Shown here: positions 1 to 10,200 of the stretch, piece after piece
Layout of the letters: each line of letters starts with the position of its first letter
Numbering within the stretch: the first letter of the stretch is position 1
Source: Pseudomonadota bacterium
GTDB lineage: Bacteria; Myxococcota_A; UBA796; SXON01
Direction of reading: 5' to 3'
DNA length: 64,000 nucleotides
Assembly (NCBI GenBank): GCA_030685065.1
Contig: JAUXQH010000095.1
Coordinates: forward strand, 78,855-142,854
The notes under the pieces: generated by a model
The model's database searches: none
Seen by the model: only the letters and a program-made list of their open reading frames with translations
What the model was told of the DNA's origin: nothing
Translations under genes and position numbers: made by a program

Positions 1-153
1 ACTCTCGAGGCCGAAGACCACCAGGCCGACGCGGGGCGGACCGCCCTTCGAGAGGCGCGCGAGATCGCGCACGCGCAGGGCAGCGCGCCGAGGTCTTCCC
101 TGGGTCGGGCACTGCAGGCGGCCGAGCAGAGCCAGTCGCCCCGAGTGTCCTGA
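1..153 (+). CDS. C-terminal fragment of an unrecognised protein
   Basis: An open frame enters from the window edge and stops at TGA 151-153, giving 50 visible residues. They are rich in Ala, Arg, Glu and Gln and look helical (for example TALREAREIARAQG). No family can be named. It lies immediately upstream of a haem-protein relic that has lost its N-terminus, so this tail may have been joined to that relic by a deletion. Seen: open frame and helical composition. Inferred: that it is coding. Confidence 0.3.
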   Translation, partial: TLEAEDHQADAGRTALREAREIAHAQGSAPRSSLGRALQAAEQSQSPRVS

Positions 154-179
154 GCCCCTGTTTCGTCACCAGGCGGCCT

Positions 180-1004
180 CGGGCACAGGTCGACGGGAGC
201 GGGAGCATCACCGGTCTGGGTGTCACGTGCGCGTTGTGTCATTCGACCGTCGACGACTCGGCGGCCTCCGGAATCGGGGCCCGTCTCGACGGTCACCCCA
301 ATCGCACCCTCGATCCCGGCCTGATCATCAGCCTGTCACCCCATTTCGACGACAAGGCCGACCTCCGCTCCCAGTTGGCGTCCTGGGGGCCGGGCTTCTA
401 CGACCCCTACTGGAACCATGACGGCATCAGCGCCCCCGTCCTCATCCCGCCCGCGTACGGACTCCGCGATGTCGCGCTCGAGACGTACACGGGTGAGGGC
501 CCCGTGTCCTATTGGAACGCCTACGTCGCCGTCACGCAGATGGGAGGCCAGGGCACGTTCGTCAGCGAGGAGCTCGGCATCGACATCCAGAACGATCCCG
601 ACCTCGTGACGCCCAAGCTTCCGGCGCTGCGGGAGTACCAGTTCACGTTGATGCCACCCGAAGCGGATCCGACGAGCTACGACGGCGTCGCCGCCCTCCG
701 AGGGGAGCTGCTCTTCACCACCACCGCGGGCTGTGTCGGCTGCCACAGTGGAACGGGCTTCACGGACGCGCCGACCCTGCACACGGCTGCCGAGGTCGGA
801 CAGAGCCCCGCCTACGCGGAGCGTGGCACCACCGGGATGTACCGCGCGACGCCGTTGCGCGGGGTTTCCAGCCATCCGCCGTACTTCCACGACGGAAGCG
901 CCGGCACGCTCGACGAGGTCGTCGCCCACTACGACGCCCAATTCACGCTTGGGCTCTCGGTGACGGACAAGGCCGACCTCGTGGCGTATCTGAGCAGCCT
1001 CTGA
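180..1004 (+). pseudogene. 5'-truncated dihaem cytochrome c relic
   Basis: The frame encodes two CxxCH haem attachment sites: CALCH near 228-242, followed by STVDDS, and CVGCH at 732-746. It also has a late MYRATPLRG segment whose Met is a plausible haem ligand, and it ends at 1004. This pattern fits secreted dihaem cytochromes of the peroxidase-like group. Homology-like sequence begins abruptly around VDGSGSITGLG, close to the first haem site. No start codon, ribosome site or signal peptide lies upstream; the preceding frame looks like the shadow of another gene. A periplasmic cytochrome without an export signal cannot mature, so I call it a relic that lost its 5' part. Mis-assembly or a start outside my reading remain possible. 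Confidence 0.6.
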
Positions 1005-1089
1005 CTGGGCGCCGGCGCCCTCGATCGTCACGTCCCTGACGTACACGTAGACGCTTGCCCAGACGCCCGCGCAGACGCGGCCGCGTCGG

Positions 1090-1428
1090 CTACGGAGGCG
1101 CGTCCACCAGGAAGAGACGGGCGTCCACGCAGTACGTCTGGTTGCCGTTGTAGTCGGCGAGCTGCGCGGTGAGGGCGCCAGCGAGGGTGCCACCGTCGTA
1201 TACGTCCTCGTCGAAGCGGAGGATGCAGGACGAGTTCGCGAAGTCGGAGCTCGCGGCCCCCACGGCGCCCGCGTTCACGAAGAACCGTTCGGGGTGGTCG
1301 AGGGTGCAGGTGTAGGTGCCCGCCGCGAGGCGCTCGCCGATCCCGGCGGTGGCGCCGAACCCGAGGGCAGCGTACGTCGTCTCGGCGGACTGGAGATCGT
1401 CTGCCGGGCCGACGGATATCACGGCCAT
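1090..1428 (-). CDS. Hypothetical protein, 112 residues
   Basis: The protein begins MAVISVGPADD at the ATG at 1428. An upstream extension in the same frame is Arg-rich and looks non-coding. The body has mixed alpha/beta composition with two cysteines (TYTCTLDHP, ANSSCILRF) plus a third near the end (QTYCVDARLF). There is no signal peptide or transmembrane segment, and I do not recognise the family. The ribosome site is weak. A 31-bp sequence repeated near 13.4 kb lies just upstream and may be its promoter. It is transcribed toward the haem-protein relic, away from the sigma54 regulator. Confidence 0.5.
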   Translation of the reverse strand: MAVISVGPADDLQSAETTYAALGFGATAGIGERLAAGTYTCTLDHPERFFVNAGAVGAASSDFANSSCILRFDEDVYDGGTLAGALTAQLADYNGNQTYCVDARLFLVDAPP

Positions 1429-1436
1429 GATCCGTT

Positions 1437-1467
1437 CGGCCCGCCGTGGGGTGCATGGGGACAATGG
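1437..1467. repeat. 31-bp repeat, copy 1
   Basis: This 31-bp sequence matches 13399-13429 at 28 of 31 positions, including an exact CATGGGGACAATGG core. Copy 1 lies just upstream of the start of the 112-residue protein. The other copy lies in a gene-poor gap, so a regulatory or mobile origin is possible; neither is shown. Confidence 0.55.
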
Positions 1468-1541
1468 ACCGAGGCGTTCGGGGCCGATGACGTTCGGGCG
1501 CCTCGAAGCCGAGGCGTGACACCGACGACGGCGGTGCTGCG

Positions 1542-3065
1542 TCATCCCCGCTCGATCTGCCCGATCCGAATTCGCAGGGCGTGCTCACCCACCCCGAGGT
1601 GTGCGGCCATCGCGGCGACGTTGTCGCCGGCGTACGCCCGGGCTTCGTCGAGCTCGGCGGCCTCGATGTCGGCGGCCCGCCGGATCCCGTGCTCCCGCAT
1701 CCGGGCGCGCAGCGTGTTCCGGGACAGCCCGAGCGCCCGCGCAGCCACCTCCACCCGGTGGTCGGCCGCCTCGAGCGCCGAGCGGAACTGCGCAGCGTCG
1801 GACACGCCTGTCCGGGGTGCCTCGTCGGCCGCGGGCTCCGGGGGCGCGCGCGTGTCGGCGCCCGCCGTGGCGGACGCCGTGTCGAGCACCGGTGGAACCC
1901 CGGCGCGCGGAAGGTCGGCACCGTGGAGTGCGATCCAGCGCGCGACGGCCCGCAGCTCACGGGTGTTGCCCGGCCACGCGTGCCGGACACAGGCGAGGAT
2001 CACGTCGGCGCCGAGCCACGGATCGCGCTCGTCGTCGCCGGCGTCGAGGAGAGCGGCGGCGGGTCCGAGTTCGTCGCGCAGGAAGTGGAGCAGCTGTAGC
2101 GGCACGTCCTCCCGGCGCGCTCGCAGCGGCGGGATGTCGACCCGCAGCGCGCCGAGCCGATGCATCAGCGCGGAGCGGAACTGCCCCTCGGAGGCCAGCC
2201 GCTCGAGCGGGGCGTCGGTCGCCGAGAGCACGCGCAGATCGAGCTTGCGCACGGTCCCACCCACGGGCTGCGCTTCTCCCGTCTCGAGCGCGCGCAGCAG
2301 CATCGACTGGACCTCGACGGGCATCTCGCCGATCTCGTCAAGGAAGAGGGTGCCGCCCTCGGCCTCCCCGAAGTAGCCGGCGTGGGCGCCGACCGAGCCG
2401 GTGAAGGCGCCGCGGGCGTGCCCGAAGAGCTGGCTGGGCGCGGTCGTGGCCGGGATCGCGGCGCAGTTGACGGCGACGAACGGGCCGCGGGCACGCCGGC
2501 TGACCTGGTGGAGCGCCGCCGCGACGCGCTCCTTCCCCACGCCGGTCTCCCCCCGCAGGAGCACCGGGTGCTCCGACGGGCCCACCCGCCCGATCGCCTC
2601 GCGTACGGCCTGCAGCCCGGGGCTCACGCCCACGAGGCCGAGCCCGTCGGGAGCCGCGCAGGCCTCTCCCGCGCGGAGGAGCACCACGACGCGGCGCGAG
2701 AGCTCGATCACGACGCCGCCGTGGAGCCGGGCCGCGTCGAGCGCGTGCTCCCCCGCCGGGCGCCCATCGACCACGAGCGGCCGTTCCCCACCCGCACGAA
2801 GCGTCACGCGCGCGCCGTCCCGCAGGACGAGCACTGGCTGCCGCGACACGTGCCGCGACTCGAGGGGGCGCGGCTGCTCCCCCGCGCGGCTGAAGAGCGG
2901 GAACTTGCGATGGATGGAGGGCTCGGGCGCGTCCTGTTCGAGGACAGCCTGCTCCCCGACTCGGCGGAGCTCCGGGTGGGCGAGCACCGTGAGGACCAGG
3001 TCCACGACGGCGCGCGGGCGCTCGGCCGCCGAGTCGCCGTCCAGGGTGCGTGAGTGATCGTTCAT
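1542..3065 (-). CDS. Sigma54-dependent transcriptional regulator (enhancer-binding protein)
   Basis: An AAA+ activator that remodels sigma54-RNA polymerase. In the 507-residue product starting at ATG 3065, Walker A GETGVGKE is at about 172-179, the sigma54-contact loop reads GAFTGS at about 219-224 (usual GAFTGA), and Walker B GGTLFLDEIGEMP is at about 238-250. A Fis-type helix-turn-helix (ARALGLSRNTLRARMREHG) is near 430-448. Residues 60-135 form a beta-rich module resembling a degenerate FHA domain, as in many myxobacterial regulators that sense kinase output. There is no receiver domain. A longer start (3239) would add an Arg-rich non-coding-like leader. A paired palindrome and sigma54-type promoter lie between it and the divergent operon, and the same pair recurs at 11.3 kb, suggesting its targets. 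Confidence 0.92.
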   Translation of the reverse strand: MNDHSRTLDGDSAAERPRAVVDLVLTVLAHPELRRVGEQAVLEQDAPEPSIHRKFPLFSRAGEQPRPLESRHVSRQPVLVLRDGARVTLRAGGERPLVVDGRPAGEHALDAARLHGGVVIELSRRVVVLLRAGEACAAPDGLGLVGVSPGLQAVREAIGRVGPSEHPVLLRGETGVGKERVAAALHQVSRRARGPFVAVNCAAIPATTAPSQLFGHARGAFTGSVGAHAGYFGEAEGGTLFLDEIGEMPVEVQSMLLRALETGEAQPVGGTVRKLDLRVLSATDAPLERLASEGQFRSALMHRLGALRVDIPPLRARREDVPLQLLHFLRDELGPAAALLDAGDDERDPWLGADVILACVRHAWPGNTRELRAVARWIALHGADLPRAGVPPVLDTASATAGADTRAPPEPAADEAPRTGVSDAAQFRSALEAADHRVEVAARALGLSRNTLRARMREHGIRRAADIEAAELDEARAYAGDNVAAMAAHLGVGEHALRIRIGQIERG

Positions 3066-3229
3066 CGGTGCGTCGTCCCGGAGGACGATAGCCCGACGAA
3101 CGGGCGCGTGGACTCGTCGTTCGGAGCCGGACACGTTCGCCTCGGAGGGAGCGCGGCCCACCGAAGCAAGGGGCGTGCCGACGGCGCGCGGCGGGCGGCG
3201 GCGCCGAAACCACCGGAGGCGCACCATCC

Positions 3230-3248
3230 GACCGGTCACTGACCGGTC
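3230..3248. promoter_or_regulatory. Paired GACCGGTC palindrome, probable activator site
   Basis: GACCGGTC occurs twice with a 3-nt spacer (ACT). An equivalent pair with a 5-nt spacer lies at 11260-11280. Each begins 70-71 bp before a sigma54-type -24 element, the position of an upstream activating site. The regulator at 1542-3065 is the obvious candidate to bind it. Confidence 0.65.
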
Positions 3249-3300
3249 GATGACGCCCCTCGCCGACCAGATCTGCCACGTTTGCGCGCGGGATCACGGC

Positions 3301-3316
3301 CGGCACGGGTCGTGCA
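3301..3316 (+). promoter_or_regulatory. Sigma54-type promoter
   Basis: CGGCACGGGTCGTGCA keeps the invariant GG-N10-GC spacing and differs from TGGCAC-N5-TTGCA at two positions. The expected transcription start is near 3326. That leaves a short leader containing GGAG at 3335-3338 in front of the GTG at 3345. Confidence 0.6.
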
Positions 3317-3344
3317 GAGCCCAGGGTCCGAGCTGGAGACTCAC

Positions 3345-4603
<1,259 letters not shown>

Positions 4604-4607
<4 letters not shown>

Positions 4608-6523
4608 TCCTCGCCCTCACCGCCGCCGCCTTCGCCGGCGATACGTTCGACGCCCACGGGTTCCACCTCGTCGCGTTCACCGACGACCCGAGCGGGGCGC
4701 TGCAGCTCTCCCTTCCGACGAAGCTCAACCCGGGCTCGTTCTACCTGGGCGTCCTCGGCGAGTACGCCGAGGCCCCGCTCGTGCGGGTGAACGCGGACGG
4801 CTCGGTGGACGAGATGCTCGACGGGGTGGTCGCGCTCAACCTGTCCGGGGGCTGGGCGCCGCTGTCACGCCTCCGCCTCGACGTGAGCGCACCCGTGTTC
4901 GTGACCTCCACGGGCCCGAACGGCCCCAACGGCTTCGCCATGGGCGACGTACGCCTGGCCGCCAACGTCGTGATCCTGGACGGTACGTTCGGGCTCGGCG
5001 TCGTCCCCTTCGTGGACCTGCCGAGCGGTCGCGACGACGCCTGGCTCGGCCAGTCCACCGTGAGCGGCGGCGGGCTCGTGGCGGCGCGGGTCGGCGCTGG
5101 CAAGGTGCACGTGGGCGCCTCCGTGGGTACCTGGTTCCAACCGGACGTGGCGCTCGAGAACCTGACCGGCGCCGACCGGCTCCTCCTCGGCGCGCAGGCG
5201 GGCGTCCGGATCACGGACAGCCTCGCGGTGAACACGGAGCTCCGGTCCGAGGTGCCGTTCGCCCCCAACGCGGTGGCGGGCACGGAGACCCCGACGGAGA
5301 TCCTGCTCTACGGGCGCAACCGCTTCGACAACGGCGCCCACGCGCTCCTCGGCGGCGCGGTGGCGGTGTCCCCCGGCGCGTCCGCGGCGTTCTTCCGCGT
5401 CTTCATCGGAGGCGGCTTCGGCGCCACGGCCAAGAAGCCCCCCGTCGACACCGACGGCGACGGCTTCTTCGATCCCGTCGACGGCTGCCCGGCCGAGGCG
5501 GAGACCGTCAACACGTTCAAGGACACCGACGGGTGCCCCGATCGCCTCGGCGAGCTCGCGATCGACGTGTACCACAAGGGGAAGCCGGTCGACGGCGCCG
5601 CCCTGAAGGTGGCGGGCTCCAGGCCGCTCGAGGGCAGGAGCGTCCTCGATCCCATCCTGCACGGCGAGCTCATGCCCGGCGACGTGTACGTCGGGTCGGC
5701 GGAGCTCGGCTGCCTCGCCGGCAAGGCTGAGGCCACCGTGCCGGAGGGCCGGGCCCCGCTCCGGATCGAGCTCGTCCCGGACCTCTCCGCCGTGGTGCGC
5801 GTCGAGGTCTACGACGCCCAGGACAAGCCGCTCCCCAACGCGGTCGTCACCTGGGAGCGCGAGACCACGGGCTGTGTGTCGATCGAGCCCACCCGGTTCA
5901 AGGACACACACACCGGTCGTGTGTCCGCGGGCATCGGCTCCCACACGTTGTTCGTGACCGTCGACGGGTACAACATCCACGCCGAGTCGGTCGCGCTCGA
6001 GAAGGGCGACGACAAGCTCGTCGTCGTCAAGCTCGCGCCCACCAAGGTGCGTGTCACCCGCGAGAAGATCGAGATCCTCGACAAGGTGTACTTCGAGTTC
6101 GACGGCGACAAGATCGACCCCCGCTCGGGGGCGCTCCTGGACGAGGTTGCCAACACCCTCCGCAACCACCCCGAGGTGCTCCTCGTCGAGGTCGGTGGCC
6201 ACACCGACTCCAAGGGGAACGACAAGTACAACGTCGACCTGTCCCAACGTCGTGTCAACAGCGTGCGGAGCTACCTCGTCGGCAAAGGTGTGCCCGAAGG
6301 GCGCCTCGTGGCCAAGGGGTACGGCGAGACGAAGCCAATCGCCAACAACAAGACCGCCGCCGGCCGCGCCGAGAACCGGCGCGTCGAGTTCAACATCCTC
6401 CAGAACGCCGAGGGCGCCGCCGAGGAGGTGAAGACCATCGACTCCGCGACGCAGCAGGACAAGGACAAGGCCGGGGTCAAGGAAGAGAACCGCCCGGATG
6501 CGTCGAAGATCGACAAAGACTGA
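4604..6523 (+). CDS. OmpA-family outer membrane protein
   Basis: A 639-residue envelope protein with a short signal peptide (MILALTAAAFAG). Residues 20-270 are beta-rich and may form a barrel. A calcium-loop motif DTDGDGFFDPVDGCP follows near 285-300, then an Ig/carboxypeptidase-like beta region. A C-terminal OmpA peptidoglycan-binding domain occupies about 490-610, with VYFEFDGDKIDP, GGHTDSKGNDKYN and LSQRRVNSVRSYL. It should tether the outer membrane to peptidoglycan. Its ATG overlaps the stop of the upstream surface protein, and the haem lipoprotein follows 30 bp downstream, so all three probably share one transcript. Confidence 0.92.
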
Positions 6524-6553
6524 ACCCTCACCACTCACCCAAGGAACCTACCC

Positions 6554-7186
6554 ATGACGCATCGTCTCCCTCTCCTCCTCCTCGCCGCTGTCACCGCCGG
6601 GGGGTGCGCCCCCCCTGAAATGCGGTCCGCTCAGGTTGTCTGCGACGAGGAGTCGGCCGTGCTCGAGGCGGTCGCCGAGTCCACCGACGCAACCGCGGTC
6701 AGCTTCCGTGTCACCGATCCCGCCGACGGCGGGCTGCTCCTGGCCGGCCCCTACAGCGGCACGGCAGGGGCGGTCACGGCCGAAGAACTCCAGTCCTGGA
6801 CGTTCGACGCGCTCGCCACCGACACCCTGGGCGTGGACTGTGACGGTGTCGCGGCCTTCGACTACGTCTTCGAGGCGACCGACGGATACCGTGCGGACAC
6901 GATGAACGCCACCTTCGAGTTGAAGTCCGACGTCGTCGGGGATTCCGCCACCGGCTCGGAGCTCTACATCGCCACCTGCGCCACGTGCCACCGCTCCGAC
7001 GGCGTCGGTGGCCTCGACATCGGCGGCACCCCGTCGGCGGACCTGAGTGTGCGTGTGCCCGCGCTCGACGACGAGGCGCTCACGACGGTCATCTCGGACG
7101 GGTTCGGCACCGCCATGCCCAGCCAGTACACCGGCACCCAGGACATCGCGGACGTGATCGCCTTCCTGCGTCTCTCGTTCCCCTGA
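6554..7186 (+). CDS. Cytochrome c-domain lipoprotein
   Basis: A 210-residue lipoprotein. MTHRLPLLLLAAVTAGGC is a signal peptide with a GGC lipobox, preceded by AAGGAA seven bases before the ATG. After a beta-rich region, a C-terminal monohaem cytochrome c domain starts at about residue 130: SELYIATCATCHRSDGVGG contains CATCH, and FGTAMPSQYTG supplies a likely Met ligand. It ends with the typical IADVIAFLR helix. It probably acts in periplasmic electron transfer. It is the last gene of the putative sigma54-driven operon. Confidence 0.88.
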   Translation: MTHRLPLLLLAAVTAGGCAPPEMRSAQVVCDEESAVLEAVAESTDATAVSFRVTDPADGGLLLAGPYSGTAGAVTAEELQSWTFDALATDTLGVDCDGVAAFDYVFEATDGYRADTMNATFELKSDVVGDSATGSELYIATCATCHRSDGVGGLDIGGTPSADLSVRVPALDDEALTTVISDGFGTAMPSQYTGTQDIADVIAFLRLSFP

Positions 7187-7245
7187 TCGCCCAGGATTCC
7201 GCAGGGGGCGGGTGGAGCGCCTCGACCCGGCGCGCCGGGGAGGCG

Positions 7246-7251
7246 TATGCT
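7246..7251 (+). promoter_or_regulatory. -10 element TATGCT of a probable leaderless transcript
   Basis: TATGCT sits 8 nt before a GTG that begins the kinase reading frame. The same arrangement (TAnnnT, 6-8 nt, start codon) precedes 16780 (minus), 17700, 20170 and 31453, supporting leaderless initiation. Confidence 0.5.
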
Positions 7252-7259
7252 TCGCCACC

Positions 7260-10200
7260 GTGCCCCCTGCCGCCCGCCCCCGCTCGTGTTCGACGCCCCA
7301 ACTCGGGGCCGGCGGGCCCCTCCGCTGCGCGTCTTGCCGCGCGACGGTGCGCGCGGGGCCCGGACCCGAACGTCTCTACTATTGTCCTGGTTCGACCTCG
7401 GGGGGGCAGGACACCTTCGACTCGGACGAGGGCGTGGCCGCGCCGTCGGGCCCGGCGGTCATCCCGCGGTACACGCTGCAGGAGGAGCTGGGCCGGGGTG
7501 GGTTCTCGGTGGTCTACCGGGCGTTCGACCAGGAGCTCCACCGCGAGGTCGCCCTCAAGCTCGTGGGGCACGGCGCCTCCTTTGCGCGCGACGCCCGGTT
7601 CCTGCGCGAAGCGCGGGCGCTCGCGGCGCTCGACGAGCCGGGCGTCGTGCCCGTGCTGGACGCGGGGCGGTCGGAGGCGGGGTTCGCCTGGCTCGTCATG
7701 GGGCTCGTCCGCGGCCCGACGCTCGACCGGGTGATCCAGGACGGCGGGGCCCTCCCCGCCGACGAGGCCGTTCGCATCGTCGGGATCGTGGCGCGCACGC
7801 TCGCCCGGCTCCACGCCCGGGGTCTGCGCCACCGGGACGTCAAGCCCAGCAACATCCTGATGACCCCGGACGGAGCGCCGCTCGTCTCGGACTTCGGGCT
7901 GGCCCTCGACGTCCGCGAGTCCGCGCGGCTCACGCGGGACGGCCGGCACCCGGGCACCCCGGCCTACATGGCCCCGGAGCTCTTCGACGCGGCGGACGAG
8001 CCCGACTGGGTCCGCGCCGACGTCTACGCCCTCGGGATGGTGCTCGCCGAGCTGCTCCTCGGCGAGCGGCCGACCGGCCGGACGGGCGGCCGCACGCCCG
8101 CGGGGAGCGTGTGGCTCGATCGACTCGACGGGCACGTGCCGACAGACCTGGCCGCGACGTGTCGGGCCGCCGCGCACCCGGACCCCCGCGAGCGCTATCC
8201 GGACGCGGCTGCCTTCGCCGACGACCTCGAGCGCTACGCCGCCCGACGCCCCGTGCGCGCGCACCGGGCCGGCTGGGTGCATCGGGCCGGCCTCGCGATG
8301 GCCCGGGGGGGCTCCCGCGGCCGGTCCGCCCGGGCGCTGGGGATCTTCGCGGTCGCCCTGCTCCTGGGGGGCGCGATCCAGGCGCTGAACCGGCGGGTGG
8401 TAACGGCCCGCGAGGCGAAGGCCGCCGAGCGGCTCGTCGGCGTGCAGGAGCGGCGGGCCCGGAGCCTCGCCGAGGGCCGCCCCGACGAGGCGGAGGCCAT
8501 CTTTCAGGCGTTCGCTGCGCTGGCCGAGCACCAGGGCACGACCGCCCTGAGCAAGGCCTGGCTCGATCGCGGCCGTGAGCTCGCCGCGGCGTCGCCAGAC
8601 GCGGCCGCGCCCGCCTTCGCGCGGGCGTTCGAAAGCGCGCGGTCCCCCGACGGGCGAGCGACCGCCGCGCGCGAGCTGGAGGAAGTGCTCAGCCACGCCG
8701 GCCGCTGGGAGGCTCTCCGGGTGCTCAGCGACGAGGTGGCCGCGGATCCGGCGCTGAACACCGCCGTCCGCCCCGGGCTCCGCGCCGAGCTCGAGCTCCA
8801 GGAGCTCCGGATCGAGGAAGCCCTCGCGCACCTCGGTCCCGACGATCCCCGTCGTGGCTTCCTCGAGGCGGCTCGGATGGCCCGCCGCGAGAGCGGCCCG
8901 CTCCCTTCGTCCGCTCTCCCCTGCGACACGGTCGACCTCCTCGCACGGACCCCGCTGGGGGCGATGGTGGCGGCCTCGACGCGCGGGTACGACCGCTCGC
9001 TCGTCTGGATCGACCCCGCGACGTGCGCGCGCGCGCCGCTCGACCCGGGCACGGACGCGCTGGACTCGTGGACCCAGGCGCTGGCCGCGGCCGACCTCGA
9101 CGGGGACGGGCGCGACGAGCTCGTGCTCGGCCTGGGCCCACCCCTGGCGTACGGGCTCCGCGTGCTCGCGCCGGACGCGTCCGCCCCCGTCCGGCTCGCG
9201 CTCCAACGCCTCGGGAACGTCGCGCACGTCGCGCGCCTGCGGTTCGCGGGCGGCCCCGACGGCGTCGCCGCGGTCACGTCGGCGCGGCACCCGAGCCGGT
9301 ACGTCTTCCCGGAGGGCTGGCCGGCCCCCGCCGTCCACATCCTCCGATGGGAGGGCGAGCGGTTCCGGGAGGCGGCGCGCATCGCCTTGCCGGTCGTCGA
9401 CGGCGCGACGTGGGACCCCGATCGGATGGCCGTCGCGGACGTCGACGGTGACGGCGACGAGGACATCGTCGTGCGCCTGTCCGCCGTCGTGGGCGCGCGC
9501 GGTCGAGACGCGACGCTGGTCCTGATCCACCACGACGACGGCTTTCACCCGCTCACGCTCGGCGGGTTCGCGTTCACGGAGGTCGACCCGAGTTCCGGTG
9601 CGGCAGCGCGGCTCCGGGGCATCATCGACGGCGTGACGTGGACGCTGGGCGTCGGGGACGGACCGCCGCCCACGTCGGCGCGTGCGCCGATCGCGGGCCT
9701 CCCGGCGCTCCGCGCGGGCGACCCCGCGTGGAACACCGCGGCCCTCCTCGCTCGCCTCGGGTTCGCGCGCGAGGCGGCGGACGATCTCGCGCGCTTCGGA
9801 CGCACGCTCTCGGGGGACGAGGGGGCGCGCGCGTGGGCCGCCGCTGCGACGCTCCGGCGCGCCCAAGCGGATCGCGCCGGTGCCGCGGACGCGTGGCGCG
9901 AGGCCGCCCGCCTGGGTCATCCCGGGGCCTGGGCGCTGGCCGCCGAGGACTACGACGCGGTGCTCCTGACCGCCGAGGCCGCGAGCGCCGCCCGCGAGGC
10001 GACGACCGAGGCGACGGCGACGGCGACGGCGGATTGGCTCACGGCGGTGAGCGCCGACGTCCCTGCGCAGGTCGCCCTCGGCGCGCCGCTCGGCCCGAGC
10101 TGGACGCTGCGGGAGCCCTTCGCGCGCGCCGCCCTCGACGACGCTCTCGCGCTCGAGGCCGCCGCGGGCGTCGGCCCGCTGGCCCGCCTCGCGCTCCGAC

